A stretch of DNA of 64,000 nt from CAVVYW01 sp963752605 (GCA_963752605.1 CAVVYW010000005.1:496001-560000); one strand, 5' to 3'; positions 26,803 to 34,825 are shown, counted from the stretch's first letter. Notes: generated by a model not told the origin, from the sequence alone. Made by a program: numbers and translations.

Positions 26803-27405
26803 GTGGCCGAGACCTCAAGAGACGATGCATGGCACCTCGTGACCGAGTGGGTGGAGAGCGACTCCCTGCGGAAGCACCTGCTGGGCGTTGAGGCGGCGAT
26901 GCGCGCCTACGCTCGCAAGTGGGACGAGGACGAGGAGCTCTACGCCGTCACCGGGCTGGTCCACGACCTCGACTACGAGCGATATCCCGATCTCGACACC
27001 GGCCATCCGCGCTACGCGCTGAAGGAGCTGGAGGAGAAGGGCTACCCGCGGGAGGTGATCGACGCGGTCGCCGGGCACGCCGAGTTCCTGAATGTCCCGC
27101 GGGAGACCCGGATGGCGAAGACGCTGTACGCGGTCGATGAGCTCTCCGGGTTCATCGCGGCCTGCGCACTCGTTCGGCCGACCGGGATCGAGGGGATGAA
27201 GCCTAAGTCGGTGAAGAAGAAGCTGAAGCAGCCCTCCTTCGCCGCCGCGGTCGACCGCGATCAGGTGTGGCGCGGCATCGAGGAGCTCGAGGTCGACCCC
27301 GACGAGCACATGACGCTGGTCATCGAGGCGATGGCGGAGCGCGCCGATGAGCTCGGCATCGGCCCCCGCGAGGGAGAGCCGGCCGGGGACGAAAGCGCCG
27401 CGTGA
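26803..27405 (+). CDS. HD-domain hydrolase-like protein
   Basis: 200 residues. The N-terminal half is an HD-superfamily fold: LRKHLLGVEAAMRAYA, LVHDLDYERYPD (the HD pair), and AVAGHAEFLN. Relatives annotated as HDIG proteins or predicted phosphohydrolases lack a defined substrate. The C-terminus is Glu/Ala-rich. The next gene overlaps by four bases (GTGA). Confidence 0.85.
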   Translation: MAETSRDDAWHLVTEWVESDSLRKHLLGVEAAMRAYARKWDEDEELYAVTGLVHDLDYERYPDLDTGHPRYALKELEEKGYPREVIDAVAGHAEFLNVPRETRMAKTLYAVDELSGFIAACALVRPTGIEGMKPKSVKKKLKQPSFAAAVDRDQVWRGIEELEVDPDEHMTLVIEAMAERADELGIGPREGEPAGDESAA

Positions 27406-28379
27406 GCCGCTGGCTGAAGATCACCCTGGGGGTGCTGGTCGGCCTGGTGCTGCTCCTGCTGCTCAATGCCGTCGCGGTCTCGAATGAGACGAAGGACGCG
27501 GAGGCGAACGTGGAGGGCGCAGAGCTGGTGGAAACCAACTACGGCACGCTCCAGACACTGGACCAGGGAAACCCGCAGGGCTCCCCCATCGTGCTCATCC
27601 ACGGCTATGCGGCCTCGATGCACTGGTTTGAAGAGCTGGCGCCGCTGCTCGAGCAGGATCACCGGGTGATCCGAGTGGAGCTCCTCGGTCACGGCGGCTC
27701 CGAGAAGCCGGGCTCGGGGGAGCGCTATTCCATCGAGAGCCAGGCGAGCGCCATCGCGGAGGCGCTCTCAGGCAAGGGCGTTCAGGGGGCCACCGTGGTC
27801 GGTCACTCCCTGGGCGGCACGGTGGCGGCGGAGCTTGCCGCCCGGAGCCCGGCGCTCGCCACCCGAGTCGTTGACATCGACCAGGCGCCGGACAACAGCT
27901 TCGGTTCGCTCGACTTCGTGGCGAAGCTCGCCTACGTCCCGGTGATCGGCCAGGCGATGTCTCGGGTCACCCAGGTCGCACCCGACTCGGTCGTCACCGA
28001 TCAGTTCCAGCAGGCCTTCGCCCCCGACTTCAGCATCTCCAGCGGCTTCGAGGACCCGGACCAGCCGGCGGAGGATCTGAAGGAGATGACCTATACGGCA
28101 TTCGACGAGGTGAGCAACGCCGAGGACGACTACGTCGAGGAGAAGCAGCTCGACGACCGCCTTCAGGAGATCGGCGCCCCGCTCCTAGTCATCTTCGGTG
28201 ATGAGGAGCAGATCTACACCGACTGGGAGGAGGCGGTCGAGGAGTTCAAGCAGGTCCCGGGCGCCCAGGTCGAGGTGGTCGAGGGCGCGGGCCACTCCCC
28301 CCAGGTCGAGAAGCCCGAGGAGGTCGCGCAGCTGATCCTCGCCTTCGCGGCGGGCAAGCCCGCGAAAAAGAACCCCTGA
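27402..28379 (+). CDS. Membrane-anchored alpha/beta hydrolase
   Basis: 325 residues. One N-terminal membrane anchor (about 5-27) and then an extracellular alpha/beta-hydrolase domain: oxyanion strand VLIHGYAASMHW, nucleophile Ser in VVGHSLGGTVAAEL, an acid in VIFGDEEQIYTDW, and His in GAGHSPQVEKP. The substrate is unknown; this superfamily includes esterases, haloperoxidases and C-C hydrolases. Translationally coupled to the HD gene and followed by a clear hairpin. Confidence 0.88.
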   Translation: MSRWLKITLGVLVGLVLLLLLNAVAVSNETKDAEANVEGAELVETNYGTLQTLDQGNPQGSPIVLIHGYAASMHWFEELAPLLEQDHRVIRVELLGHGGSEKPGSGERYSIESQASAIAEALSGKGVQGATVVGHSLGGTVAAELAARSPALATRVVDIDQAPDNSFGSLDFVAKLAYVPVIGQAMSRVTQVAPDSVVTDQFQQAFAPDFSISSGFEDPDQPAEDLKEMTYTAFDEVSNAEDDYVEEKQLDDRLQEIGAPLLVIFGDEEQIYTDWEEAVEEFKQVPGAQVEVVEGAGHSPQVEKPEEVAQLILAFAAGKPAKKNP

Positions 28380-28385
28380 CAAAGC

Positions 28386-28413
28386 GAAAGGGCTCGGTTG
28401 CCCGAGCCCTTTC
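28386..28413 (+). terminator. Hairpin terminator after hydrolase
   Basis: Perfect 12-bp stem (28386-28397 with 28402-28413) with loop TTGC, seven bases after the stop. A weaker 6-bp stem (28418-28423 with 28434-28439) follows. The short A/T-containing flanks suit a bidirectional terminator that also faces the gene at 28523. Confidence 0.75.
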
Positions 28414-28522
28414 TAGTGGAACAACATTTCTGCTGTTCCGTTGAAAGGCACCCTACTCCGATCCCGGCGCGAGTCAAGAGGGTGTGGAGGAGAGAGTCCG
28501 CAAGCTGCGGACATTTGAACCG

Positions 28523-28852
28523 CTAGCCGTATCTCCCGCCGGCCTTCGCCCACTGCTCCATGTGCTCCACCGAGCAGAACGCGTCCGCGACCCGGTGCTC
28601 GCCGCGATGGCGGACCAGCAGGACGTGGACGTCACCGAGCTCGGCGTCGCAGTGTGAGCAGCGGGTCGCGCCCTCTTCCAGCGAAGGGGGCTCGTCGAAC
28701 GCCCCCGCCTCCCAGTGGGCGTCCTGCATGGCCCACGGGATCACGTGCTCGAGCCGGCAGAACACCGCGCGCCTCTCCCCCGCCGGTTCGTACGCGCGGA
28801 AGCCGTCGTCATCCTCCACCTCGGTCCCGCACCAGGTACAAACCTCAGCCAT
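28523..28852 (-). CDS. Small protein with two zinc-binding repeats
   Basis: 109 residues built from two similar halves: CTWCGTEV...VFCRLEHVIPW and CSHCDAEL...AFCSVEHMEQW. Each has a CxxC followed by FCxxxH, the pattern of a TRASH/MYM-like zinc finger. No family name is certain. Its ATG lies inside CCATGG, which also holds the ATG of the divergent dehydrogenase, so the two coding regions overlap by two bases at their 5' ends. A TATGCT hexamer is ten bases upstream, within the dehydrogenase gene. Confidence 0.8.
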   Translation of the reverse strand: MAEVCTWCGTEVEDDDGFRAYEPAGERRAVFCRLEHVIPWAMQDAHWEAGAFDEPPSLEEGATRCSHCDAELGDVHVLLVRHRGEHRVADAFCSVEHMEQWAKAGGRYG

Positions 28853-29924
28853 GGCCGGGCTGAGCATAGTCGTGCTGGAAGGAGACCAGACGGGGCAGGA
28901 GCTGCTCGAGCACGGGCTCAGGGTCCTCGATCCCGAGGTCATCGGCCTGGATCTGGAGCTGAACCGCTTCGACCTCTCCCTGGAGAACCGCAGGAAGACG
29001 AAGAACGAGGTCGGCGTCGAGGCTGCGAAGGCGATGCTCGAGTCGGGCTTCGGGATCAAGGCGGCCACGATCACCCCCGAGGGCGCGGATGACGTCGGCA
29101 GCCCCAACCGGCTGATCCGCGAGGCGATCGACGGCAAGGTGATAGTCCGCACCGGCCGGCGGATCCCGGGCGTCAGCCCCGTGGCCGGGATCCATCACCC
29201 GATCTCCGTGGTGAGGATGGCCGTCGAGGATGCCTACGGCGCCGAGGAGTCGCGGCAGGCGGAGGACGGGGACGAGATCGCTCAGCGGCGAGAGGTGATC
29301 CATCGGTCCAACTGCCGGGCGGTCGCGGAGTACGCGTTCCGGACCGCGAGGAAGATCGAGGGGCGCGTCTACGGCGGGCCGAAGTGGACCGTCAGCCCCG
29401 TCTACGAGGGGATGCTGAAGGAGGAGATGGATGCCGCGGCCGAGCGCCACTCCGACACCGAGTACGAGCCCCTCCTGATCGACGCCACCTACGCCGGCCT
29501 GCTCACGGGCCGCGCCACCGAGCCGCTGGTGATCCCCTGCCTCAACCGGGACGGCGACCTGCTCTCGGACCTGGTCCTGCCGCTGTTCGGCTCGATCGCG
29601 GGCGCCGAATCGGTCCTGCTGGCCTTCGACGAGGATCTGAACACCAGCGTCGCGATGGCGGAGGCCCCGCATGGCACAGCGCCGACGCTCGAGGGCAAGG
29701 ACATCGCCAACCCGATGGCGATGATCCTCGCCGGCGCCGCCGTGCTCCACTACGCGTCCGAGAAGGGAGTCAAAGGAGCGGAGCCCGTCTCCGCCGGGAT
29801 CTACGAGGCGGTGATGGAGGCGGCGCGCGAGGGCATCCGCACGCCGGACCTGAAGGGCCACGCGACCACGACCGAGTTCACCGATGCGGTGATCGAGCGG
29901 GTGCGCGCGAAGCTCGCCGGCTGA
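28851..29924 (+). CDS. Isocitrate/isopropylmalate dehydrogenase family protein
   Basis: 357-residue beta-decarboxylating dehydrogenase. Seen: GDQTGQELLEHG where the family has GDGIGPE, GRRIPGV, the substrate-arm region SNCRAVAEYAFRTAR, and the cofactor loop EAPHGTAPTLEGKDIANP, which resembles isocitrate dehydrogenases. The usual ELFGDILSD metal segment is strongly altered (NRDGDLLSDLVLP). leuB is elsewhere in the window, so this is not the leucine enzyme; isocitrate, homoisocitrate or another 2-hydroxyacid are possible. Start ATG 28851 has a TACAAA hexamer eight bases before it and no ribosome site. Confidence 0.8.
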   Translation: MAGLSIVVLEGDQTGQELLEHGLRVLDPEVIGLDLELNRFDLSLENRRKTKNEVGVEAAKAMLESGFGIKAATITPEGADDVGSPNRLIREAIDGKVIVRTGRRIPGVSPVAGIHHPISVVRMAVEDAYGAEESRQAEDGDEIAQRREVIHRSNCRAVAEYAFRTARKIEGRVYGGPKWTVSPVYEGMLKEEMDAAAERHSDTEYEPLLIDATYAGLLTGRATEPLVIPCLNRDGDLLSDLVLPLFGSIAGAESVLLAFDEDLNTSVAMAEAPHGTAPTLEGKDIANPMAMILAGAAVLHYASEKGVKGAEPVSAGIYEAVMEAAREGIRTPDLKGHATTTEFTDAVIERVRAKLAG

Positions 29925-29937
29925 GAGCCGGCGAGCT
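29911..29937. terminator. Hairpin spanning the dehydrogenase stop codon
   Basis: Perfect 12-bp stem (29911-29922 with 29926-29937) and loop GAG; the stop TGA (29922-29924) is in the loop edge. It lies between the convergent dehydrogenase and collagen-like genes, so it may serve both. No T-tract. Confidence 0.65.
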
Positions 29938-29957
29938 CCATCGCGCACCGAGTTGTT

Positions 29958-30950
29958 TCAGGGACAGCTGTTGCCGGGGGACTCCGGACTGTCGTTGTTG
30001 CCGAGGTCGACTTCACCATCGGGCCATACGAACATGATCTGCGGGACGCCCCCGAGACAGCTGACCACCAGCAGCACGGTGTCCGTCGGTGGTGGGGTGG
30101 GCGTGGTCGGATCCGTGTGCAGGACCAGCCCGGTTTCGCTGGTCACCCTCCCCGCGGCGCTGAGTGCGTCGTCTGTCGCCAGCGTGTTGGCGGCAGTCCG
30201 ATACAGGTTGGTGTCGCCCCCCATCACCAGCGCGTCGGCGGCTGCGGTCGCGTTCGGGAGGTTGACGGGGCCCGCGTTGATCGTGGCTGTATCCGTCGCG
30301 GCGTTGCCAAGAGCTGCGTCGCCATTCAACGTCGCGGAGCCGTCAACCGTTGCACCGCCGTCGACATCGAAGGAGTCGTCGGTGTGCAGGGTGTCGGCCG
30401 CGCTCCGATAGAGGTTGGCCGGGTTGCTGGCGCCGAACTGCAGGGCATTCGCGGCCGAGGTCCCGTTGGGGAGGGTGACGTCCTCGGTCAGATTGGCGAC
30501 ACCGAACACCGAGAGACCCCCTGGGGCCTCCATGGCCAAGGAACCGTTGCCCAGGACGTTGTACATCTCGGCCCCGCCCGGGCCGAAGGTGATCCCGGGC
30601 GCCGCACCACTCGACGCTGCTAGGTCGAGCCCCGTGACGGTCCCGATCGTCGGGTTCGGGTAGGTGCCCGCGAGCTCACCGCCGGCGGTGCCGGTCGCCC
30701 CGCCCGGTGCCCCGGCGGGTCCTGGCGCACCGGCCAGCCCGGCGGGTCCGGCGGGTCCTGCGGGTCCTGCGGGCCCCCTCGGGCCACGCTTCTTCGCAGT
30801 GGTGACAGCGACGCGCTTGGCGCTCGCCTTCTTCTCAGCGGCATTGGTTGCGACCTGGGTGGCGACCGCTGTGCCGTTCAAGGCGATGAAGATCGCAACC
30901 AGCCCGAGGATGTTGTTTCGTATCCAGGCATGTGCGGGTGTGCGTTCCAT
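29958..30950 (-). CDS. Exported collagen-like / tail-fibre-like protein
   Basis: 330 residues: a signal-anchor (ILGLVAIFIALNGTAVA, about 13-30), a basic linker, a collagen-type Gly-x-y stretch (GPRGPAGPAGPAGPAG onward, about 60-95), then GELAGTYPNPTIG, a motif common in phage tail-fibre and actinobacterial surface proteins. Next come repeats of the form ALQFGASNPANLYRSAADTL and ALVMGGDTNLYRTAANTL, likely a beta-helical shaft, and a C-terminal domain with CLGGVPQ. Probably a trimeric surface fibre. ATG 30950 follows a GAGGAAG site. Confidence 0.8.
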   Translation of the reverse strand: MERTPAHAWIRNNILGLVAIFIALNGTAVATQVATNAAEKKASAKRVAVTTAKKRGPRGPAGPAGPAGPAGLAGAPGPAGAPGGATGTAGGELAGTYPNPTIGTVTGLDLAASSGAAPGITFGPGGAEMYNVLGNGSLAMEAPGGLSVFGVANLTEDVTLPNGTSAANALQFGASNPANLYRSAADTLHTDDSFDVDGGATVDGSATLNGDAALGNAATDTATINAGPVNLPNATAAADALVMGGDTNLYRTAANTLATDDALSAAGRVTSETGLVLHTDPTTPTPPPTDTVLLVVSCLGGVPQIMFVWPDGEVDLGNNDSPESPGNSCP

Positions 30951-31081
30951 GAGCTTCCTCTCGTAGGTGTTCAAATCCGTTCGAACGACTGATCCTTCGC
31001 GGCGCGGCTTCCCCCCAGCGTCGCTCGATGCGCGAGGGCCGAGCCTATCCGACGCGGTGCCGGCGGGATCGGGATTGAGGT

Positions 31082-31567
31082 CTAGACGACCGGACCCTCG
31101 GCCGGCGGCTCCAGCGGCGCCTCGTCCGCCGCCCGGAGCCACTCGACGATCTTCCCGTCCTCGATCACGAAGGCCGTCCTCGCGGTCTCGCCGGTCCCGG
31201 GCCCGCACTTCCCCGGCCCCGGCCGCTCGGTGAGCTCGAAGGTCGCGACCGTGAACTTTCCCTGGCGCTCGGCGCGAATCAGCTCGGCGCCGCACGGAAG
31301 CGACTCGTTGAACGCGATCACGTCGTCCCGGCTGGTCAGCTCCAGCGGGGGCGTCCCGTTCTGGGCGACGCTCGGGACCCCCCAGCGGTCCGCTGCGGCG
31401 TCGATCTCCCCGGCCCGGAGGTCGTCGGCCCACCCCTCGATCACCTCGACGGCCTCGGGGTCCGCGCCGCCGGGAACCCTGTCGGCGGTCTCGTCTGTAT
31501 CGCCGCCGCCGCATCCGGCCAGGCCACCGATCAGGAGGATGAGTGCCAGCGGCGCTGCTCTGCCCAT
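31082..31567 (-). CDS. Lipoprotein, NTF2-like fold
   Basis: 161 residues with a lipobox (LAGC, Cys about 19) after a short hydrophobic signal, then an Asp/Glu-rich linker and a SnoaL/NTF2-like domain (VEVIEGWADDLRAGEIDAAA...FVIEDGKIVEWLRAAD). Two Cys (LPCGAEL, GKCGPG) may form a disulfide. Such domains bind small ligands or act as inert partners; function unknown. LspA, encoded in this window, would process it. Confidence 0.82.
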   Translation of the reverse strand: MGRAAPLALILLIGGLAGCGGGDTDETADRVPGGADPEAVEVIEGWADDLRAGEIDAAADRWGVPSVAQNGTPPLELTSRDDVIAFNESLPCGAELIRAERQGKFTVATFELTERPGPGKCGPGTGETARTAFVIEDGKIVEWLRAADEAPLEPPAEGPVV

Positions 31568-31610
31568 GCGCGAATGATCCCAGGGACCGGTCGTCTGCCA
31601 GGCTTGGCAG

Positions 31611-32432
31611 GTGACGATCGACGTCTGGATGCAGCATCCGACGCTTCGGTTCGCGCGCCACGAGATGCTGGAGACGCTCTGGCGCTGGATCGGGCAAGAG
31701 CCGCCTCAGGACGAGCTGCCGATCGAGATCACGGTCGAGGTGATGGATGCGGCCGATGTGGGCTTCGGCCTGATCAGCGCCTGGAGCTCACCCGAGGGGA
31801 TGCTGATCGACAACGACGAGGTGGCGGGCTGGGTCGGCGCCCATCCCGACAGGCTCGCGGGCCTGGCCGCGGTCGACCTGCGCAGGCCGGTGGAGGCGGT
31901 GCGGGAGCTGCGACGCTGCGTCACCGAGCTCGGCTTCAAGGGTCTGCGCCTGGTCCCCTGGCTCTGGGAGGCGCCGCCGACCGACCGCCGTTACTACCCG
32001 CTGCTCGCGGAGTGCGTCGAGCTCGGGGTTCCCTTCTGCACCCAGGTCGGCCACACCGGGCCGATGCGGCCGTCCGAGACGGGGCGGCCGATCCCCTACA
32101 TCGACCAGGTCGCGCTGGACTTCCCCGAGCTGGTCATCGTCGGCGGCCACATCGGCTATCCGTGGACCGAGGAGATGGTCGCGGTCGCGCGGAAGCATCC
32201 CAACGTCTACATCGATACCTCGGCGTACACGGCGAAGCGCTACCCACCGGAGTTGGTGAGCTACATGCGAAGCGGGGGCGGGCGCAGGAAGGTCCTGTTC
32301 GGCACCAACTACCCGATGATTGCTCCCGCCCAGGCGCTCGAGGACCTGGACCGCCTGGAGCTGGATGAGGAGACGCGCGAGCTGTTCCTCTCGGGCAACG
32401 CCCGGCGCGTCTTCGACCTCCCGGCGGCCTAA
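31611..32432 (+). CDS. Amidohydrolase family 2 (TIM-barrel) protein
   Basis: 273 residues, ACMSD/aminocarboxymuconate-decarboxylase-like. It starts IDVWMQHPTLRF, a variant of the usual D-x-H-x-H metal site. Other elements: FKGLRLVPWLWEAPP, CTQVGHTG (metal His), VGGHIGYPWTEE (metal His), and LFGTNYPM where others have the metal Asp (FGSDYP); Asn is in that place here. With two of the usual ligands altered, metal-dependence is uncertain. GTG start. It ends four bases inside the convergent GST gene. Confidence 0.8.
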   Translation: MTIDVWMQHPTLRFARHEMLETLWRWIGQEPPQDELPIEITVEVMDAADVGFGLISAWSSPEGMLIDNDEVAGWVGAHPDRLAGLAAVDLRRPVEAVRELRRCVTELGFKGLRLVPWLWEAPPTDRRYYPLLAECVELGVPFCTQVGHTGPMRPSETGRPIPYIDQVALDFPELVIVGGHIGYPWTEEMVAVARKHPNVYIDTSAYTAKRYPPELVSYMRSGGGRRKVLFGTNYPMIAPAQALEDLDRLELDEETRELFLSGNARRVFDLPAA

Positions 32433-33046
32433 GCTCGCGGCAACTTGTCGATTCGGGCGATCCAGGCCGCCAGCCGGGGGTGGTCGTCACCGAGCTGCTG
32501 GTAGTCGTCGCAGACGCGGTGAAAGAGCTCGTCGTCGGCTGGGTCGCGGCGATCGGCGTACTTGAGGAACGGGAAGGCGGCGAAGTCCGCCGCGCTGACC
32601 TCGTCCCCGAACAGGTAGTCGCGCCCCTCGAGCATCCTCTCGAACAGGTCGAGCCACCCCGCCATCCGGGCCGCCTCGCGGGCGATCAGCTCCTGATCCG
32701 GGCTGCCGCCGGCGAGCTCGTCCGCGATCGAGTTGGAGGCGGTCTTCCAGACCTCGTTGAACCAGTCCAGGAAGATGTCCATCTCGGCCGCCCGCGCCGC
32801 ATCGGATGGGAATAGGGACGGGTCCGGGTAGCGCTCCTCGAGGTGATGGAGGATCCGGGTGGAGTCGGCGACAACCTGTCCGTCGTCCTCGATCACGGGC
32901 ACCAGGCCCTGCCCGCTGACCTCCTCCACCCTGCTCCGGTCCGAGTAGTCGATCTCCACCGACTCGGCCTCGAGGCCCTTGTGGGCGAGCGCGAGGGCGA
33001 CGCGCTCGCAGTTGGTCGAGTACGGGGCCCTGTAGAGGCGGATCAC
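32429..33046 (-). CDS. Glutathione S-transferase-like protein
   Basis: 205 residues: N-terminal thioredoxin fold (RLYRAPYSTNCERVALAL, then LVPVIEDDGQVVADSTRIL, the SNAIL-type motif as DSTRI) and an all-helical C-terminal domain (DEVSAADFAAFPFL). Actinobacteria usually lack glutathione, so the thiol may be mycothiol or another one. GTG 33046 follows the small gene at 33052 with a five-base gap, suggesting one transcript. Confidence 0.85.
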   Translation of the reverse strand: MIRLYRAPYSTNCERVALALAHKGLEAESVEIDYSDRSRVEEVSGQGLVPVIEDDGQVVADSTRILHHLEERYPDPSLFPSDAARAAEMDIFLDWFNEVWKTASNSIADELAGGSPDQELIAREAARMAGWLDLFERMLEGRDYLFGDEVSAADFAAFPFLKYADRRDPADDELFHRVCDDYQQLGDDHPRLAAWIARIDKLPRA

Positions 33047-33051
33047 CGCGT

Positions 33052-33252
33052 TCAGCTCTGCTCGCGCGCTCGCCGCTCGGAGCGCTCGCGCTCCTCGAGC
33101 TTGCGCTCGAGGTACGCGGCCTTCGATGCTCTCCGCCGGTGCTGCCTCTCCTCGTCGGGCGTGACTGAATCGGGGATCGCCTGGTGCTCCTGGGTGGTCC
33201 GCTCATGCTGCTTGCGCCGCAGCTCCCGGGTTGTCGGCTCCTTCTTGGCCAT
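33052..33252 (-). CDS. Small highly charged protein
   Basis: 66 residues, mostly Arg, Lys and Glu with helical pattern (RELRRKQHERTTQEHQ, ASKAAYLERKLEERE). No cysteine, no hydrophobic segment. A TAGTCT box exactly seven bases before the ATG supports expression. Family unknown. Coupled to the GST gene and divergent from imuB. Confidence 0.65.
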   Translation of the reverse strand: MAKKEPTTRELRRKQHERTTQEHQAIPDSVTPDEERQHRRRASKAAYLERKLEERERSERRAREQS

Positions 33253-33259
33253 GGCTTCG

Positions 33260-33265
33260 AGACTA
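33260..33265 (-). promoter_or_regulatory. Leaderless -10 box for the small charged gene
   Basis: TAGTCT on the minus strand, seven bases before ATG 33252. Confidence 0.5.
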
Positions 33266-33299
33266 ATACCCGCTGCGCGCGAATTTCTCGCACGTTTCC

Positions 33300-33335
33300 T
33301 TGACCTTTTTCAGCGAGTGTACGAACATATGTTCG
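33300..33335 (+). promoter_or_regulatory. imuB: LexA-type SOS box and promoter of the mutasome
   Basis: A perfect 14-base palindrome, CGAACATATGTTCG (33322-33335), matches the Gram-positive LexA operator GAAC-N4-GTTC. It ends one base before the imuB ATG (33336). Upstream, TTGACC (33300-33305) and GAACAT (33323-33328) are 17 bases apart, placing transcription start at about the A of ATG. The operator thus covers the -10 and start point of a leaderless transcript. Confidence 0.85.
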
Positions 33336-34589
33336 ATGCCGGTCATCTGCGTCATCCTCCCCCGCTTTCCGCTGGTCATCGCCGCGGCTGCGCAACGGAA
33401 GCTGCTGACGCGGCCGTCGGCCCTCGCCCCCGAGCCGGGTGCCGCCCAGCTCATCGGCGAAGTCTCCGAACCGGCGGCGGGGATGGGGCTGCGCTCCGGG
33501 ATGCGCCTCGGCGAGGCCCTCTCCCGTTGCCCGGAGCTGGCGCTGGTGCCGCCGGACCCCGAGCGGGCCGATCGCTACTGGGAGGAGGCGATGCGGCGGC
33601 TCGAGGCGATCGGCGCCGAGGTCGAGTCCGAGCGCGCCGGCGAGGCCTTCTTCGAGGCGGCGGGGTTGTTGCGGCTATGGGGCGGCACTCGCGGAGTCCT
33701 TGCGCGCGTGCGACGCGAGCTCGGCTCATGGGAGGGCGCTCCGAGCGAAGCGAGGGTCGCGGCGGCACCAGGGCGCTTCTGCGCCCATGTCGCGGCCTCC
33801 CGGATGGAGAGCGAAGGGCGCTCCACGATCGTGCGCGCCGGAGCGGCCCGCTCGTTTCTGGCGCCGCTTCCGGTCTCGCTGCTGCATGGTCGCCTCCGGG
33901 ACCCCCGGGGGGACCGCCGGGAGGCACCCGACGCCGATGCGGAGGCCGACGACCTCCCCAACGAGCTGGAGCGCCTCGGCATCGACACCCTGGGGCGCCT
34001 CGCGGGGCTGCCGCGCGATGCGGTCGCGGATCGCTTCGGCCGGCTCGGGCTGCGCGCGCTGCGCCTGGCACTCGGCGAGGACGAGCCGCTGCGGCCGCGA
34101 CGGCTGGGTGAAGCGCTGGCGGTCGAGCTGGAGCTGCCGGAGGCGGTCTCCGGACAGCAGCTGGAACGAGCGCTGGAGATGCTGATCGCGCGCCTGCTCG
34201 CCCACCGCGAGCGGCGCGGAAGGGCGATCCGAGCCCTGCGCCTCTCGGCCCGTCTCGCCGCCGGCGGGGGCTGGCGCCGTCGGGTGGCGCTGCGCAGCGC
34301 GGCGACGGAGCGGGACCGATTGTGTGCCCTCCTTCTCCCCCAGCTGGCCCTGCTGCCGGGCCCAGCCGCGACCCTGAGGCTCGAGGCGGTGGCGCTCGGC
34401 CCGGCGGGCGGCGAGCAGCTGACGCTGGCGAGCCCCGAGCAGGAGCGGCGGCAGCGCATCTCCGAGGCGGTGCGGCAGACGCGGGCGGCGGCGGGCCCCG
34501 ATGCGGTGCTGCGCGTGCTGGAGGTGGATCCCGGCTCGCGGGTGCCGGAGCGGCGGGATGCGCTGATGCCGTTTACGGAGGAGGCATGA
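33336..34589 (+). CDS. imuB: ImuB-like inactive Y-family polymerase
   Basis: 417 residues, DNA-damage mutasome adaptor. The palm start reads CVILPRFPLVIAA, so the catalytic DxD of Y-family polymerases is absent; the second acidic patch is also altered (ERAGEAFFEAAGLLRLWGG). Retained are GLRSGMRLGEALSRCPEL, a helix-hairpin-helix region (LERLGIDTLGRLAGLPRD) and a long C-terminal extension, which in ImuB binds the beta clamp and DnaE2. It is the first gene of a three-gene operon. No imuA-like gene is adjacent. Confidence 0.9.
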   Translation: MPVICVILPRFPLVIAAAAQRKLLTRPSALAPEPGAAQLIGEVSEPAAGMGLRSGMRLGEALSRCPELALVPPDPERADRYWEEAMRRLEAIGAEVESERAGEAFFEAAGLLRLWGGTRGVLARVRRELGSWEGAPSEARVAAAPGRFCAHVAASRMESEGRSTIVRAGAARSFLAPLPVSLLHGRLRDPRGDRREAPDADAEADDLPNELERLGIDTLGRLAGLPRDAVADRFGRLGLRALRLALGEDEPLRPRRLGEALAVELELPEAVSGQQLERALEMLIARLLAHRERRGRAIRALRLSARLAAGGGWRRRVALRSAATERDRLCALLLPQLALLPGPAATLRLEAVALGPAGGEQLTLASPEQERRQRISEAVRQTRAAAGPDAVLRVLEVDPGSRVPERRDALMPFTEEA

Positions 34590-34825
34590 AGGGTCGGCTG
34601 AACAGGCCCTGGCCGGTGCCCGTCCAGGTCGGCGCCGACGGAGCCCCACGCGCGGTGGGCCGCCTCGCCGTGGAGTCGGTGCGGGAGGAATGGCTGGTGG
34701 AGGACGGATGGTGGACTCGCAGGCCGCTGCAGCGCCGCTACTACGAGCTGGTGCTCGAGGACGGCAGCGACGTCGTCGTCTTCTGCGAGCCAGGGAGCGG
34801 CCGTTGGTACCGCCAGCGTGATTGA
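34586..34825 (+). CDS. DUF6504-type small protein of the mutasome operon
   Basis: 79 residues between imuB and dnaE2, overlapping both (ATGA at 34586-34589 and TGATG at 34823-34827). Seen: NRPWPVPVQVGADGAPRAV and REEWLVEDGWWTRRPLQRRYYELVLEDG, with the Trp/Tyr-rich core typical of a family found at this site in many actinobacteria. Its role in translesion synthesis is not established; the tight coupling argues for a stoichiometric partner. Confidence 0.8.
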   Translation: MKGRLNRPWPVPVQVGADGAPRAVGRLAVESVREEWLVEDGWWTRRPLQRRYYELVLEDGSDVVVFCEPGSGRWYRQRD

